From Odontesthes bonariensis (lineage: Eukaryota; Chordata; Actinopteri; Atheriniformes; Atherinopsidae), in NCBI RefSeq assembly GCF_027942865.1, contig NC_134506.1, positions 15,274,436-15,338,435 on the forward strand: a DNA stretch of 64,000 nucleotides. Reading direction: 5' to 3'. Positions 33,001 to 44,700 of this stretch are shown here, piece after piece. The notes below the pieces were generated by a model, which saw only the letters and a list, made by a program, of their open reading frames with translations, was not told the origin of the DNA and ran no database searches. Both the position numbers and the translations under genes were made by a program. Every line of letters starts with the position of its first letter. The stretch's first letter is position 1.

Positions 33001-36000
33001 AGAGCTGGTAATATTTCACAAATAAAACATTCAAAAGCCCATTTCTGGATTCCTATTATGTCTCCGTTCGCTCACTTTCGTTTCTTGAACTTTCCAAAAA
33101 TGAAAGAGAGTAGATTTTAAACATTTATGTGGGAACCAGAGCATGTTGGTGGTTTGGTTTACAAACTGTTTGTGGTAAAGATTCGCTGACACGTGATCCA
33201 AGCTTTTACATTTAGATGATGTTAAACACTAAGCATTTTTAGCAAGTATTACTTAAATTATCTTTTAAAAAAAAAAAATAGTGACAAAGATGTACTGGTG
33301 GTCCTCTGGGAATGAACTATGATTCCCCTGACTTGTCATTGGCATTACTAAGTGGGAATCATTTCAGTGTGTCCAGTATTTTGGTTGTGTGGAAGGGAAA
33401 TGTAAAGCAACACAACTAGCAAACAGCAGCTGGAAAAACATTAACTTTACTTAAAAATGATATCCTACTTTTGAATTTGAAACGGATGTATTTTTAGTGT
33501 AAGACGATTAAAATTTGAATCATTTAACCTATAAGTGAAGCTGCACAGGGGTGAACTCACTTGTGTTGCCAACTGTAATGAACCAACATGCTGAATGTTG
33601 TTCTTTTTGATTTAAAAAAAATAAAAAAATAAAAATCTTTTACAATTTTTTTTCTTTTCATTCATCCACTCTGGCACTCTCTCACACAACCGTCTGCCAT
33701 TTGGAGCAACTTAAAGGGATGTTTCATTCTTCTTCTTTCGGGTTTTACCTGCAGTCGACAGTTGTCAGATTGCTCTCAGTTTGGCGAGTCAGGAGCGAAT
33801 CCTTGCAGAGGAACTGAGCTGAAAGCTGCTCAGGGGATGGGCCACGAAAAGTGCAAATTTATCACAATCTGAAAAAAGCTTGTACCTAAAGAATTCCACA
33901 GCAGTTCAAGTGATGTCTATAATGTGAATTTAATGTGTCTGCCTCAGATACTTATTTAGTCTTGCTGTCCGGGTTGCAGATGTCTTACGCAAGAATGACT
34001 CGGTGTTAAAGTCCATTCTTTATTGTTTACTTTAACTGCAGTAAAATTTTTCTAAATGTTAAATTTGCTTTCCTCACGTGTCCCTTCTGAGTGGCTTTCG
34101 CTCACCTGTCAGGGAACCTTCGGATTATCCAAACTGAAAGCATTCCAACCGCTTTTTTCTGCAGGTAACACACAGACTACTCGTAAGTGCTTTACACAAC
34201 CCCACTTCAAAGGACAAAAAATGAAATATCCCTTTAAGGTTCGTGTCCAGGGTTTGTGTCATTATGTCCAAGGACACTTGGGCATGTGGAGTGGAGGAAC
34301 TGTTCATTGAACAGGCTGCCTTGTGATTAGCAGGCAACCCTTCCACCATTTAAATAGCCCTCCACTTAATTGAAATTCAGTTCAGTCTTAGAAAACAACT
34401 TTTATTACAACAGCAACTTGCTTTGTGTTCATGATCTCTTGTTTGGACTTAGTTTGTAGTTTTTACTAGGTTGGAAATCTCTGGAGTTCTTATGCTGCCA
34501 CCTGATTACACAAATTAACATTTAGAAACAAGCTTTAGAGACTCTTAAATAGCTGATGGCGTCACAACCTGAAACGGCCTTTTTGGTGAGATTGTTTTTG
34601 TCAAGCAATTCATTGTCTCAGCTGTTTCTCTTTTGCTTTTCAAGATGATTCTTTAGGTGTAGATTGTGAGGATTCACCTCTTGTCAGCATCCTTAAACTT
34701 GCGTTTTTGTAGACATTTCTTCCATCACTTCAGTTAAACGTCACAATGCTTTTGCAAAAGAACATTAGCTGTTGCAGAGTTCATCTTCTATCTGAACATG
34801 AGATCATATGTTGTCCTCCTTTCTGAAACTGTTCTTTTTCAAGAAGCGACAGGGCCAGTTCATCCTGAAGACTCCTCGGTCCTGGTTGTCGTCTTCTGAA
34901 GTCCCATGTCCCTCTCAGCCGTTGTCCATCATCAGCTTCTCTCCCTCTGCCTCCTCTGAGGACCCAACCTCAAACCGCCCGGCACCCAGACGCAATAAAG
35001 CACTCAAAAAACAGCAGCCTAAAGACATCCCAGTTCAGATATTCTCTGCTCCGCCACCTCCTGCTTTGACCTGCCCTACTGCACCTCCCCCGCCCCCTCC
35101 ACCACCACTACCACCTCCGCCGCCTCCATTGCCGCCTGCCATGCCGCCTCCACCTGTCCAAGCTTCACCCTCCCCTGTGGACACACCGATGCCTCTCAGT
35201 GAAAAAGAGGACCCTCCATTTCCTGCCAAGAACATGCTCAAACAGAATATAGGTGAGACTGTGATACAAAAAAAAGTATAAAGCAGCATTTTATTTATCT
35301 GTAAAGAAAAAGAAAAATGCAGTATGAATGGAGCAGGATGTGCTGTTTTACTGCTGGGGAGGTTATGTGTGCTAATACATGTAAAAAGCGTGTGTGCACC
35401 GGCACATGTTGTTCTGTCCCATATCCCCAACGTGTCCCATGAGTCCAGAGGAGGCATTTTACCACAGTTGCAGTCCGGCTGATGTGCACTCAGCTCCAGG
35501 GACACAGCCGAGAGCAGCATGGCTTTGATTTTTGAGCTTGTCAGGCTGAATCAAAGGAAGCTGTTTTTAACTTTACACACCAGTTGTAGGCAAGCTCTAT
35601 GTTATCTGCCTTATGGGAATTTCTTACTTTTTTCTTTTAGAGCCTTCATCAGCAGTGGAATAAAAACCATGAAATCACTAAAAATGGATTCCTGTACTTC
35701 TGGTGAAGCCTCTTGTGTTGCTGTTAAAGTGTTTTTCTGTCATTTTTGTCTCACTGCAGGAACAATGGATGAAGTGTTGGCCTCACTGCAGCGTGGACAG
35801 ATTAAGCTTCGAAAGGTCCCCTCTGTCAGGACAGCGGCCCCTGCTGAGGACACGAGAGGCAGCCTAATGTCTGCAATTCGACAGGGAGTCACCCTGAAGA
35901 AGGTTAGATGTTGTTATAGATTCTGAAGGCTCTCTTTTCACAACAGTGTTGGGAGAGCACAAGTGTTACTAAAAACAAAAGCAGCGGGTCTTTGCTGCTC

Positions 36001-36797
36001 GCGTGTCTCAGCAACTCATGAAAACTCGTCAGGGAGCCAGCACTCGCAATACCAGGAAAATACACGTCAGCCTTCATTCATTCATTATTCACACCTGTGA
36101 TATTGTTGCGTTCACATCAAGTCAGAAGAATTATCAGTTTTATACTTGTTAATACACTTAGGACAACCCTTGAGTCATAATTACAAATGCAGAAAGTCTG
36201 ATCTCTTTGAAAGCTTGTTGAAGTGGACCGGAAGCATCAGAAAAAGCAATAAACTGCCCACATTGCCCAAAGTCCAATGTTAAAGGAGATTCAACATTTC
36301 CCTTTCTTTTTTTTCTTTTTTAACCCTCACATGTCCAACTCCTCTCTTAAACAGTACATTTCATTTCATTTCATTTCCACTCCCGGTTGCGGTTTAGATG
36401 GTATGATGTTATTTTGCAAACATTTACTGATTAAAACAGAAGCCACAAAGCAAAACAAGAAAGACCATCAGCTGGCATCAGAAGTCGTAAACATATTATC
36501 TTTCTTGTTATTACCTTCCTTCCCATTGGATGCAAATGCAGTGTTTCCCTCCGCATTGTGAATACAAACTACTTTGGACACACAGCAGAGTCACGTTAGT
36601 ATAAGTATTTTGAAGTTAAACTGACTCTTGTCGTGATGCAGGTGGTTGCTGCACGAGCAGGAGTCCCGGACAGTGGAGACAACGAGCTCGAGCGCAGCAT
36701 CAAAGCTGCCATGATGCGGATGAAGAAGGTGTCAGCCGACTCAGACTCAGACGACAGAGGTGACGACGACATGCAGAGCACAGACTGGGACAGCTGA
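19860..36797 (+). CDS. whamm: WHAMM, WASP-family nucleation-promoting factor
   Basis: Eleven exons give 782 aa: 19860-20435, 21528-21701, 22212-22362, 26449-26618, 28817-29024, 31878-32056, 32503-32589, 32713-32808, 34844-35252, 35760-35902, 36642-36797. The long first exon encodes the WHAMM membrane-interaction domain (LEGWVAVKSNIF; RRLEKYFSTAIDLCGRKIVL). The middle is a coiled coil (about 250-550; GMLKQMEEDKCRFGPAAWAS, LELQFYETQLELYDAKFEIL) that binds microtubules in the family. Exon 9 has long proline runs for profilin. Exons 10-11 encode two WH2 actin-binding motifs (MDEVLASLQRGQIKLRKV; LMSAIRQGVTLKK), a connector (LERSIKAAMMRMKKVSAD) and an acidic end with TDWDS that engages Arp2/3. It drives actin assembly in ER-Golgi transport and autophagy. 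JMY is the nearest alternative, but the length and the FSD2/HOMER2 neighbours favour WHAMM. A poly(A) signal AATAAA lies at 37725-37730. Confidence 0.95.
23238..25605. mobile_element. TTAA-type foldback MITE in WHAMM intron 3, split by a LINE
   Basis: The left end, AAAGGAGAAATTTG followed by ATTTTTGGCATAAAA and GTTCATCTACTCACC (23239-23323), is repeated in inverted form on the far side. The right arm begins GGTGAGTAGATGAACGTATTTT at 23695 and, after the LINE, resumes as ATGCCAGAAATAAG, ending in CGAACTTCCCCTTTAAG with TTAA at 25602-25605. Removing the LINE leaves an element of about 550 bp with imperfect long inverted repeats. The left TTAA has decayed to GTAA. It has no coding capacity. Confidence 0.7.
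23717..25527 (-). mobile_element. Rex3-like (RTE clade) non-LTR retrotransposon, 5'-truncated with an internal deletion
   Basis: The minus strand encodes reverse-transcriptase pieces: the upstream part WWTPVVREAVKLKKESYRAF, then LLGGKAPGVDEVRPEFLKAL, CSNYRGITLLSLPGKV, then the catalytic LLFADDVVLLASSGRD, and the C-terminal PTLTYGHELWVVTERMRSRI and RWLGHLVRMPPGRLPSEVF. The frame jumps shortly before the FADD motif, where a few hundred bases of the palm are missing relative to a full RT; other frameshifts separate the segments, so it is dead. The 3' end is a (GGAT)n tail at 23717-23734. A perfect 12-bp target duplication TGAACGTATTTT flanks it (23705-23716 and 25528-25539). The word CTGGCAGATCGGGGTGGTGG matches a stretch widely used to identify Rex3. 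Confidence 0.85.
27465..28215 (+). pseudogene. Decayed Tc1-like transposase copy in WHAMM intron 4
   Basis: The plus strand follows the order of a fish Tc1 transposase gene with many stops and gaps: AAGCCATGAGGTCGAAAG at about 27470, TTGGTCACTCTGGCTGA near 27621, AGAACTCTCAGACTATGAGA near 27733, CCAACAGGACAATAACTTG near 27912 (the DND catalytic region), AAGCACACAGCCAAGAC, and CAGACAGAGCTTAAGAGAAT near 28065, then AATCCAGATATGCAAAGC near 28108. No complete frame and no intact terminal repeats were found, so it is an old relic. Confidence 0.75.
30044..30077. repeat. (TA)n microsatellite
   Basis: A run of about 17 TA dinucleotides in WHAMM intron 5, 90 bp before a TTAA-flanked foldback element. 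Confidence 0.85.
30168..30958. mobile_element. TTAA-flanked foldback MITE with about 300-bp inverted arms, WHAMM intron 5
   Basis: TTAA at 30168-30171 and 30955-30958 flank a near-palindrome. The left arm (GGATAGTTCGCCTCTTTTGA, then CATGAAGCTATATGACATCC, onward to about 30480) is repeated in inverted form on the right (about 30600-30954). The TTAA target and terminal GGGATAG words suggest a piggyBac-mobilised non-autonomous family. The left arm contains an expanded 12-bp tandem array. Open frames through it (for example 30287-30775) are repeat artefacts. In the WHAMM pre-mRNA this would fold into a long double-stranded stem. Confidence 0.85.
30481..30584. repeat. 12-bp minisatellite, about 8.7 copies of CAGACCGAAGAG
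   Basis: Eight exact units plus eight further bases lie in the left arm of the foldback MITE. The opposite arm keeps only about two units (CGGTCTGCACTTCGGTCTGC near 30623-30645), so the array grew in one arm after the element formed. Confidence 0.95.
31010..31483. mobile_element. Second TTAA-flanked foldback MITE, WHAMM intron 5
   Basis: TTAA at 31010-31013 and 31480-31483 flank terminal inverted repeats of about 55 bp (AAAGGAGAATTCCGGCCATT, then ACAAACATATCCCATCTGTT, GGAGACCC, and the complement at 31428-31479). An inner block, ATTCAACCCAGGGGCTAACC near 31245, is also inverted relative to GGTTAGCCTCTGGGTTGAAT near 31410. It has no coding capacity and lies 51 bp from the previous element. 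Its end resembles that of the MITE at 23238. Confidence 0.8.
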
Positions 36798-37724
36798 GAA
36801 CTCTGGTCTGACATTGCCCCTGCTGCTTTCTTCACGGCTCTGTGCTCCAGCTTCTGTTTCTGCCAAATTTTCACGAAAAAGCGGCTTTTTTTTTTTTTTT
36901 TTTCATAACAAGGACGGGATTACGCCTCCCCCGACGTGAACACTGCAGTGTGTTGAAGCTGTCACACAGTAATCCTATTGGTCTTGTCAGAGTAGCTCTG
37001 AGATGCTGTAATAGATCCAAAATGGCTCATTTCCAACTAACTTGTAGGTGGCAGAATCAAGATTTAATGTCCTCTAAAGCGGTTTCTGGTTTGCAGAAAT
37101 CTTGAATTGAACGGCTGGTTGTGTTTTATAAAGCAAACCAAGTAGTAGTACTAAAGTGTGTAAATGATGGAAATGTTCCCAACTGTGTGTCTGAGGGCTT
37201 GTTGTGAGGTTGTTACACAGCCTGAGCTGAAGGTAGATACAGCTCCAACACACAACTTCTCTGAATCGAAGCTTGTGATCTTGAATGTACTTCAATCCGA
37301 GTAATTGTTCCATTAACGAGGGCATCTTTATTGCTCAACAAAAGAGGAGTAATGTTGAAGAGCGGCACTGTTAACGGTTTATTCTACACATGTAAGACCT
37401 CTGTCACTGTTTGTGGTGAAGGCTGCTGATTATTTGCCCTGTCTGTTTTACTTTGTGTGTCAGAGAGGTGTGAATGCGTAAGGCCCAACATGGGTGCACT
37501 TTACAAATGAGCTGTTATTTCTTCCTTTATGATGCCTTAAGTTAATTGACGTATATAGAATGTTAGGTTTGTTTTTGGTAAATATGTGTTTCATTTTTAC
37601 GCAATCATTGTTTAAAGCCTAACAAAAGCTTGATGACAGTTTTAAACCTGCCAAAATGAGAAGGTAACAATGTACTGTGCACAAAAAGCACCATGACAAA
37701 TGGCATGAAATGGTTTGAAAAGTA

Positions 37725-37730
37725 AATAAA
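37725..37730 (+). terminator. Likely WHAMM poly(A) signal
   Basis: AATAAA about 930 bp after the WHAMM stop codon at 36797. The intervening stretch has no gene that I can see and is taken as the 3' UTR. Confidence 0.6.
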
Positions 37731-38039
37731 TTCCAGGCAACCCTGTGAGCTGGTAATAACTGAGGTGGAAACACGTGGAGTTCAAGTAATACATTTCATA
37801 AGTAATTTCTTTTTAATTCAAACTTTATTGGTCTTAAGATTCTTTTGCCATTTTGGCTGCTCATGCGGTTCCCTGATCTGTACAGGCTGATTGTACCCGA
37901 GTTGAGATGACTTCAAACATCTTCAGAGGTATCAAACCTGCGCTGGTGAACCCAGATGAGTGTGCTGGGGCAGATTTGTAGCCCACGATGATGAGTCATA
38001 GAGTCCTATCCATCACTCTAACATATCTCTCCTGTACTG

Positions 38040-39088
38040 ACAGCTCAGACATCCCCAGCCAGCTGTGATTGACTCTGTGGGCTCTGTTAGAGAGCAGAGG
38101 AAGCTGCGGCTGCTCTTGTTTGCAGGTCTGCTGTCACTCTGCTGTGTTATCCGTCAGCAACATCCAGGTGATTCGGGTGGAAGACGGGTCACGCACCTTG
38201 AAGAAGACACGCATGGCGGGTATTTTGGCAAACCATTCGATCGTGCATCAATACGAAATTCCCCAGCCTGTTGCTATGGTAACACCAAGTCTCAGTTGTA
38301 GTGGCCTGCAGTGCCATTTCTCCCCCTCTCACACATGTACAGAGCAGCATAGTGTCTTAATGATGTTTCACCAACTCGCCCACTCACCAGAAGTCACACA
38401 ATGAGCCTCGCAGAGAGTCGACAGCATTGAACAGCAGACAGGGGATGGAGAGAAATGCTGCTTCTGCTGTAAGTCTCAATGGAAGTGGTATTGACTACGG
38501 ATTTAAAAAAAAAAAAAAAAAAGCAAGTAAGGCATATTTTACCCAGTGCTTAATGTTTCACTTTTTTTTTCTTAAATGTCTGGCACTAATGATTTGAGAA
38601 AAAAAAAAAGCTTGATACACACAGATTTCACTGGCATCAAAAATTGAGTATGTGCCAAACACTGATAACAATATGAACATCTTCTGAGCTCTGACCAGTC
38701 AAGTCTGGAATGTCTGTAACAGAGATGTTGCAAAATAAAATAGATCTTTTGGACCCTGTGGGATAAGGTATTTGGCTTTGGTTCCCTTCCCTTTGATGCC
38801 ATAAGATTTCATCAGATTGGTTTCTGAAAAGTTTGGAGGACAGGTGAACACCTCAGAGTCCATCCATAGCTGTTTTTTGGGGGCCACTGCTGTCCCAGTG
38901 GGATATACTGCTACTGTAGTGGAGTTCCGTTGCCACCGTGTTTGTGCGGGTGTACGTGTGAGAGAGACTCGTCTGCAGAAATCTTTAGGTAGGTGGCTGG
39001 CAAGTGTCAAAGTAGCATCCATGTGAGTACCAGAATGCAGCTTTTTCCCAGCAGAACACAGCATTGGGACGAGGTAGGCAGTGCTCAC
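38040..39088. other. Unassigned open frames between WHAMM and HOMER2
   Basis: On the minus strand, 38699-39088 is open for 129 codons with coding-like content (VSLTRTPAQTRWQRNSTTVA; KSYGIKGKGTKAKYLIPQGP). On the plus strand, 38161-38279 could be an exon (VIRVEDGSRTLKKTRMAGIL, then ANHSIVHQYEIPQPVAM), and 38397-38460 lies between AG and GTAAGT sites. I do not recognise either protein and could not join them into one gene. They may be exons of a small lineage-specific gene, a retroelement remnant or chance. No gene is expected here from human synteny. Confidence 0.3.
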
Positions 39089-40397
39089 TTCACTTCTATG
39101 TTATGATTAATCAGGGTATGTGTGTGGAATCAGGACCTTAAGAAGCACATTTTTGCAACAAGTGCTGGACTCTGCATTGTTGCTGCACTTTTCATGATGG
39201 TATCTGTGCTTTGTTTCTTCCCCCTTTAACATTTTGTTGACCAGAAGATTGATTTAAAAAAAAAAAAATTTTTTTTTTTTTTTAATTGTCAACAGATTAA
39301 TTTGTGGTGAAAATTATAGCTGCCTTAATTTTCAATCAGGGGACCTAGTTGGTTGATTAATTAATAACTCAAGCACTAAATGGAAGCCTAAACTGCACTA
39401 ATAATTTTCTACTGGTGCCAACCTGCTGATGTCTGAAGGTGAAAAAGGAATTAGAGATCCTCGCTTGTCTTGTCATCCGTTCTCATGTAATACATTTTTG
39501 GAATGTGGCACTGAAAGGTCCACGTCTCTTAGTCAATCTTTAAAACAGTTAGGGGAAAGAAAAGAAAGAAAAAAACAGTGCGAGGGATAAAGTTGTCATG
39601 GCAACACGTCTTAAAATCCTCTACAATGGTGCCATGAAGACGAGTTGCGCCCCCCCCCATTAGTTCTAAAACAAGCAAATTTTTGTTCTGATCTCAGGAA
39701 CTGATACATGTTACTGAGTGTGATTAAATCTCACCTCATTTATGTCTGTAACTATATATAGTTTTATGTAAATCGACAGAGGGAAAAACTTGTGTTGGCG
39801 GAGCCTCCGCTGGACTCGGCTCTGAAGGTTCATTCCACCTCCTGTTCTGACCTACTGGTTGAGGAAAAGCCTGGAAGCTTAGAAATATGCTGCCTGAATC
39901 TGTGAAAGCTTTTTTTTTTTTTAATGTTACTGATTAAGTGCTGATTAAGGAAACCTCACCTTTTGTCCCTGTGAAGCTCTTACAAGTTTTTTTATAAAAG
40001 AAGAAAGACGCGTCATTGTAATTAAACTAAATTTTACCAATTGTCAGTTCTATTGTACAATGTTGAACAGGAATCACAAAAGTGCACAAGAGGCATTGGT
40101 TCAACAGGAAGAATCATATGTTGAGTTATCTGGATTTAGGTGGGTTACAAACAGGAAAAAAAAACAGAACAATAAGCAAGAAATCCCTTCATTAGATATC
40201 TCAGTCTTACGACAAGACCAAAACAATGATGTGAACTATAATCTTATGTCACAGTATTACACAGCAAATATGTTACTACATCATGTGCCTTTGATTTAAA
40301 AATGTATCAAGATTCAAATTTGACTTCCATAAGCAGCAACTCTATCATAATAAAAAAAAAATCTCTCAATCCTGAGAGTTTGGTATCTTTTGAATAC

Positions 40398-40403
40398 TTT
40401 ATT
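40398..40403 (-). terminator. Possible HOMER2 poly(A) signal
   Basis: TTTATT on the plus strand is AATAAA on the minus strand, about 1.3 kb after the HOMER2 stop at 41710. If used, 40400-41709 is the 3' UTR. Another candidate lies at about 37822. Confidence 0.4.
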
Positions 40404-41709
40404 CTTCACAGGGGCAACAGACCAAGGTTGATTTACTTGGTCTAGAAATATCATCTGCAGAGAGGCACCAAAAATAAATATGTGCAAGACAAAAAAAAAC
40501 AAAAACAAGAGTTTTTAGCGAAAAGGCCCAATCTATCTAAATGTTTTTGGTGAAGAACACTTTCACATTTTCCACCCGTCGAACAGCACCATGTCCCCAC
40601 ATCCAAACATAACCGCCACCATAACAAAAACAAGTGTTCAGGAAGCACATAAACAGCCTGGGAGACATACGTGTTTGTTCTACAAATGAACAGCAATACC
40701 AATGCACGCATAAAGTCCTTTAAAACACTACACTACACACATGGTGAGATGGGGTTACTATTATTTTGGATGTTGCAGAAGGAAAGTTCCTGAGACAAGA
40801 GTTTTCCTTCTATATGTAAATCTAATCAAAAAGGACAGTTTACTGCAAACACCTGCAAGAAAAGTTCCCACTGCAGTCCCCTCTGAGTCGTCTTTATGCA
40901 GACACCTGCTTTGTCCTTAGAGTTTTACACCACACCAACATCCTCAGGATGGGCGCAGCCGTCTGGGTTTCTTCTCATTTTATCAGTGAGGATGTTTGTT
41001 TATCTTCAGGTTGTCTCAAACTCAGCAAGTTACCGTTATTGTGATGATGATCATCATTTGGCCAGTTTTCCTTTCCAGGGAGATTTAGACTCACCCGGAG
41101 GCACTTTGTGTCATGGCCGCTGTCATTAATGTGCATATAATCTGTCTTCCAACACACCTGAGATAGACGAGAGGCAACGACGAGGACAGTCTGTAGAGGG
41201 ACTTCATCTTTAATGGTCTGAGGGGGCCACAAGGATTTACACCAATTATTACTTGAGTTATGCTGAATAGCATGTCTTTGCGTTGCTCATTTTAGCCCTT
41301 TTAAGTCCCCTCTTCTACTCTAGCTCAGACTGTTTATGTAGAGGTTCTGTAGCCTTCGGAAAAAGGACAGAATCTAAAAAAACCCACCACCAGCTTTTAA
41401 AGCAGCTTCCCCCTCACAGAAACGGATGAGTAAGCTCAAAGTGTGATTCTTAGTCTAGTTTCATAATGCCCGCACACAAAATGGAGCCACTTGGTGGGGC
41501 ACGCTGGTCTTCCTCTTTTTAGCATGACAATCTCCCTCTCCCAAACATCTCTCTTTGACAAAGCAGTGTTTATAAGAAGCCAAAGCTGATAGTTTCAGAG
41601 TGGGCATCACCTTGGGGGAGTAGGTGCCACAAAGTTTCCGCCCTGAAGACATACTGTAGTGAATCCCTTGTACCCGACCTCTCACCCTTTCAGCTCAGCA
41701 GCACTTTTC

Positions 41710-44700
41710 TTAGTTATCAGCACCTAGCTTGGAGAGGCCCTGCCTGAACTCATGCAGCTCGTCTATCTTTCCATCCAGAATATCCATGAACTTCTTCAGT
41801 TCGCCCTTCATGTTTCCTTGTTTTTGTTGACTGTCGTCGATGTCAATCTGAAGACCCCCTATCCTCCCCTCCAGCTCCTTGTTCTTGGTCTCTGCAGCCT
41901 GTTTATGAAAGTTAAAGAAAATGGTTATTAGAGAAATAAAAAGAAGAAGAAGAAAAAAAAAAGTCAAAAGATGGCTCCACGGAGGTCAAATGACTGTTTT
42001 AGGAGGGGAGTCGGAGCATTCAAGCATTCGACATTCAACAGAATAGATGCCGCCTCAGCAGATTTCAAACCAAAGGAAGTGTTTCTTAATTTACAGATTA
42101 AAATATTTCCTTTTTATCGCCTCTAGGAATTTCACTTCAACATTTGCAATTAAAATGTAAAAAAGGATCATGATCTGAAAACCATTAATCCAGAAGAAAC
42201 TTTTTTTTTTTTTGCATGTGTGGGGATGGGAGGGTCAAAGGAAGCCTTTCAGACAAGCAGGCGACATGAGTGCCACATTAATCCCAGAGATACCTTTGAA
42301 GGGAGGAGTTTAAAATAGGAGTGCTAAATGGGAGTTGCGTCTGCATGACTGTATCCTCCAGCTGACTCCTGAAACCTGATCTGCTCATGGGGTGTCATCT
42401 TTAAATAGAGGGGAGCCACAAACACAGAAGTGGAGTGGGTAGACATGTTTAAGTCATGGGAAAAACTGCCACTTCTAAATGACAATGGATTAGTTCAGGC
42501 CTCACAGATGGTCAAAAGTATTTGAGAAATCCCATTGTCTATGCTTCTACTCACTTTGGATAGGCGGTTAGATAAACTCCTGCTCCAGCCACTGTCATTC
42601 ATCCAGCAGGCTAGTGCAGAAACAAACCCTGCAGTCAAGTTTTGTTAAGCCCAAGAACTTCAGGCATGCCACTGTTGGTTTAATTCTCCTCCATGCCAGG
42701 GCTGAAAGGCAGCACATACATGACAGCTTGGATGATAAAATCCTGCTCTGAGTCAGTCAGCACGGGGTGAAATGAGCGTCAGTATCAATGCAGCTCATGT
42801 CAGACTTGGCACCACCAGAACAGTCATTCACAAAGCCTGGCTCTTCTGGTTTTACAGAAAGTCTGGTTATTACTCAATGAGGATTCGCTTTAGAGGTGCG
42901 CTTTGTTACAAAGAAGATGTGAGAAATCTGTTTTATTCCAGGTTTTCTCAACACAAACTTAATCTAACGGGCACAGCCCACACACTTCGCATATTGTTCT
43001 GAGACCTGATCATTAAAACTTTACAACTTGAGATGTTTTGTTCACTAAACAGAAAATGTCAGAAACTCATGAGCTTTGAGGTTAATGCGTCTCTGCTTTA
43101 TAGATGAGAAAGAAAGATAAACCTTTTCAAAGAGGTAATAATCTGAGCGTTGAGCTGGGCACAGACCTTTATTAATAGATACAGTAACTACAATGTGCGC
43201 CAGTGAGACACGTGATAGGAATGTTGTGTCGAGGCCTCGAGCAGAATGATGAATAGGAACTCATTCTCTACCTCCATTTGAAAGAGCTGCTTACGCCTCA
43301 GAGCCTGTGTACTAGGTCGCTGTGACAGTCATCGTGTCCTCACGTGCGTACGCATAGCTCTCTGCCATGCCTTTATACTAATGGGTTTGTTACTGGGTGC
43401 TTTGAAATAATACCTGCAGTTTTGTGGTGATAGTCTCGCACTCGCCCATCAGCTTTGGGATTATCTCTGCCTGCTTCCTAAGATTCTCCAGCTCCTGAAA
43501 ATGACAAAAAAATAACAATCATAAAACAAATCATATGTTTTTTTTTGTCCACATGCTTTTGTAAAGATCATTAACTTCAGAATGATTTTAAATTGGCTCA
43601 TTTGCTTTTTTCACTTAAATGTGGAGATTTAAAACCTAAAAGGCTAAATTGACAAACTATATCACCACTCTTAAAAAAATAAATGAAAGAAAAAATTGTT
43701 CATAAACAGAGATGGCAGCAATACAGACGAGACTGTACAGAAATAAAAACATCCGTTTAAAATGAATACTTGGGAAGTAGCCTTTATTCTGTTTAAGTGT
43801 TAATATTTCCTTCTTATCCATGAAGGCTTTGAAAAATGGCTTTCATTCCCTCTGCTGCTTTCAGCCAGACTCACAACTTACAGTTTCATAGCATTCGTTC
43901 TTGCTCTTAACCTTTCCGCGACAAGTAATAATTGGTTGTGTCTTTGTAGTAACCTGAAGTAGTTTTTTTTCTGTTAGTTTCCAGCTGGTGAGCACATGGC
44001 TCCAAACAGTGAATCCTTAATAATTCACTGGCCCATTTTTAATTGGAGGTAGTGAGAATGTGCATCTCCAGAAGGCAGTGAGTCACTGTGCAGATGAGCC
44101 ACTGTGGGCTGCCTGCTGGATCAGTGCTCTGAAAACACTGAGCCTTTTTCTCCAGGCCCTTGGGTCAGTGTTTGGGGCGTTGCGGCTGATTTACCAAATA
44201 GTGGAAATGCTGGAGCTCCCAGTGGGCCCGATTCTTTACATGCCATCGTTCAAAATAAGCTCAGGCTCTTTGAACAACTTTCCTTCCGTTGTTGTGCGAG
44301 ATATACCACTGTCCAAGGAAATATGTATATGTTCTATTAATACAGTGGCTGCCAGGTGGTAAGCTCGAATATCCCAGACACTGTTTGCCTAAGGCAGTCT
44401 GGAAGTGTCTCCACACTAAGCAGCCTCGTTTTTAAACACTGTAATGAGAAGCATTAAATAAAACCTGAACACTTAGTTGAGTCAAAATGTTTGCAGGTTT
44501 TCCTCATCTTGTATCAATGTGAAGCCGTATCAGCAGGACTGTTAGTCAAAGAAAACAAGATGGCACGAGTCTACGCTCCATAAAGTAGTGTTTTTTTTCC
44601 TTTTTTTGTGTATTTCATCTACAAAATTATTTAAGGCAATATTCCGCAGGGTAACAAATAGTCAAAATGTGCTTTGAGCTTGAGAAATTCTATGCAGAGG

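Noticed and set aside
35035-35520. Minus-strand glycine-rich protein
   Set aside because: It is the complement of the WHAMM proline-rich exon.
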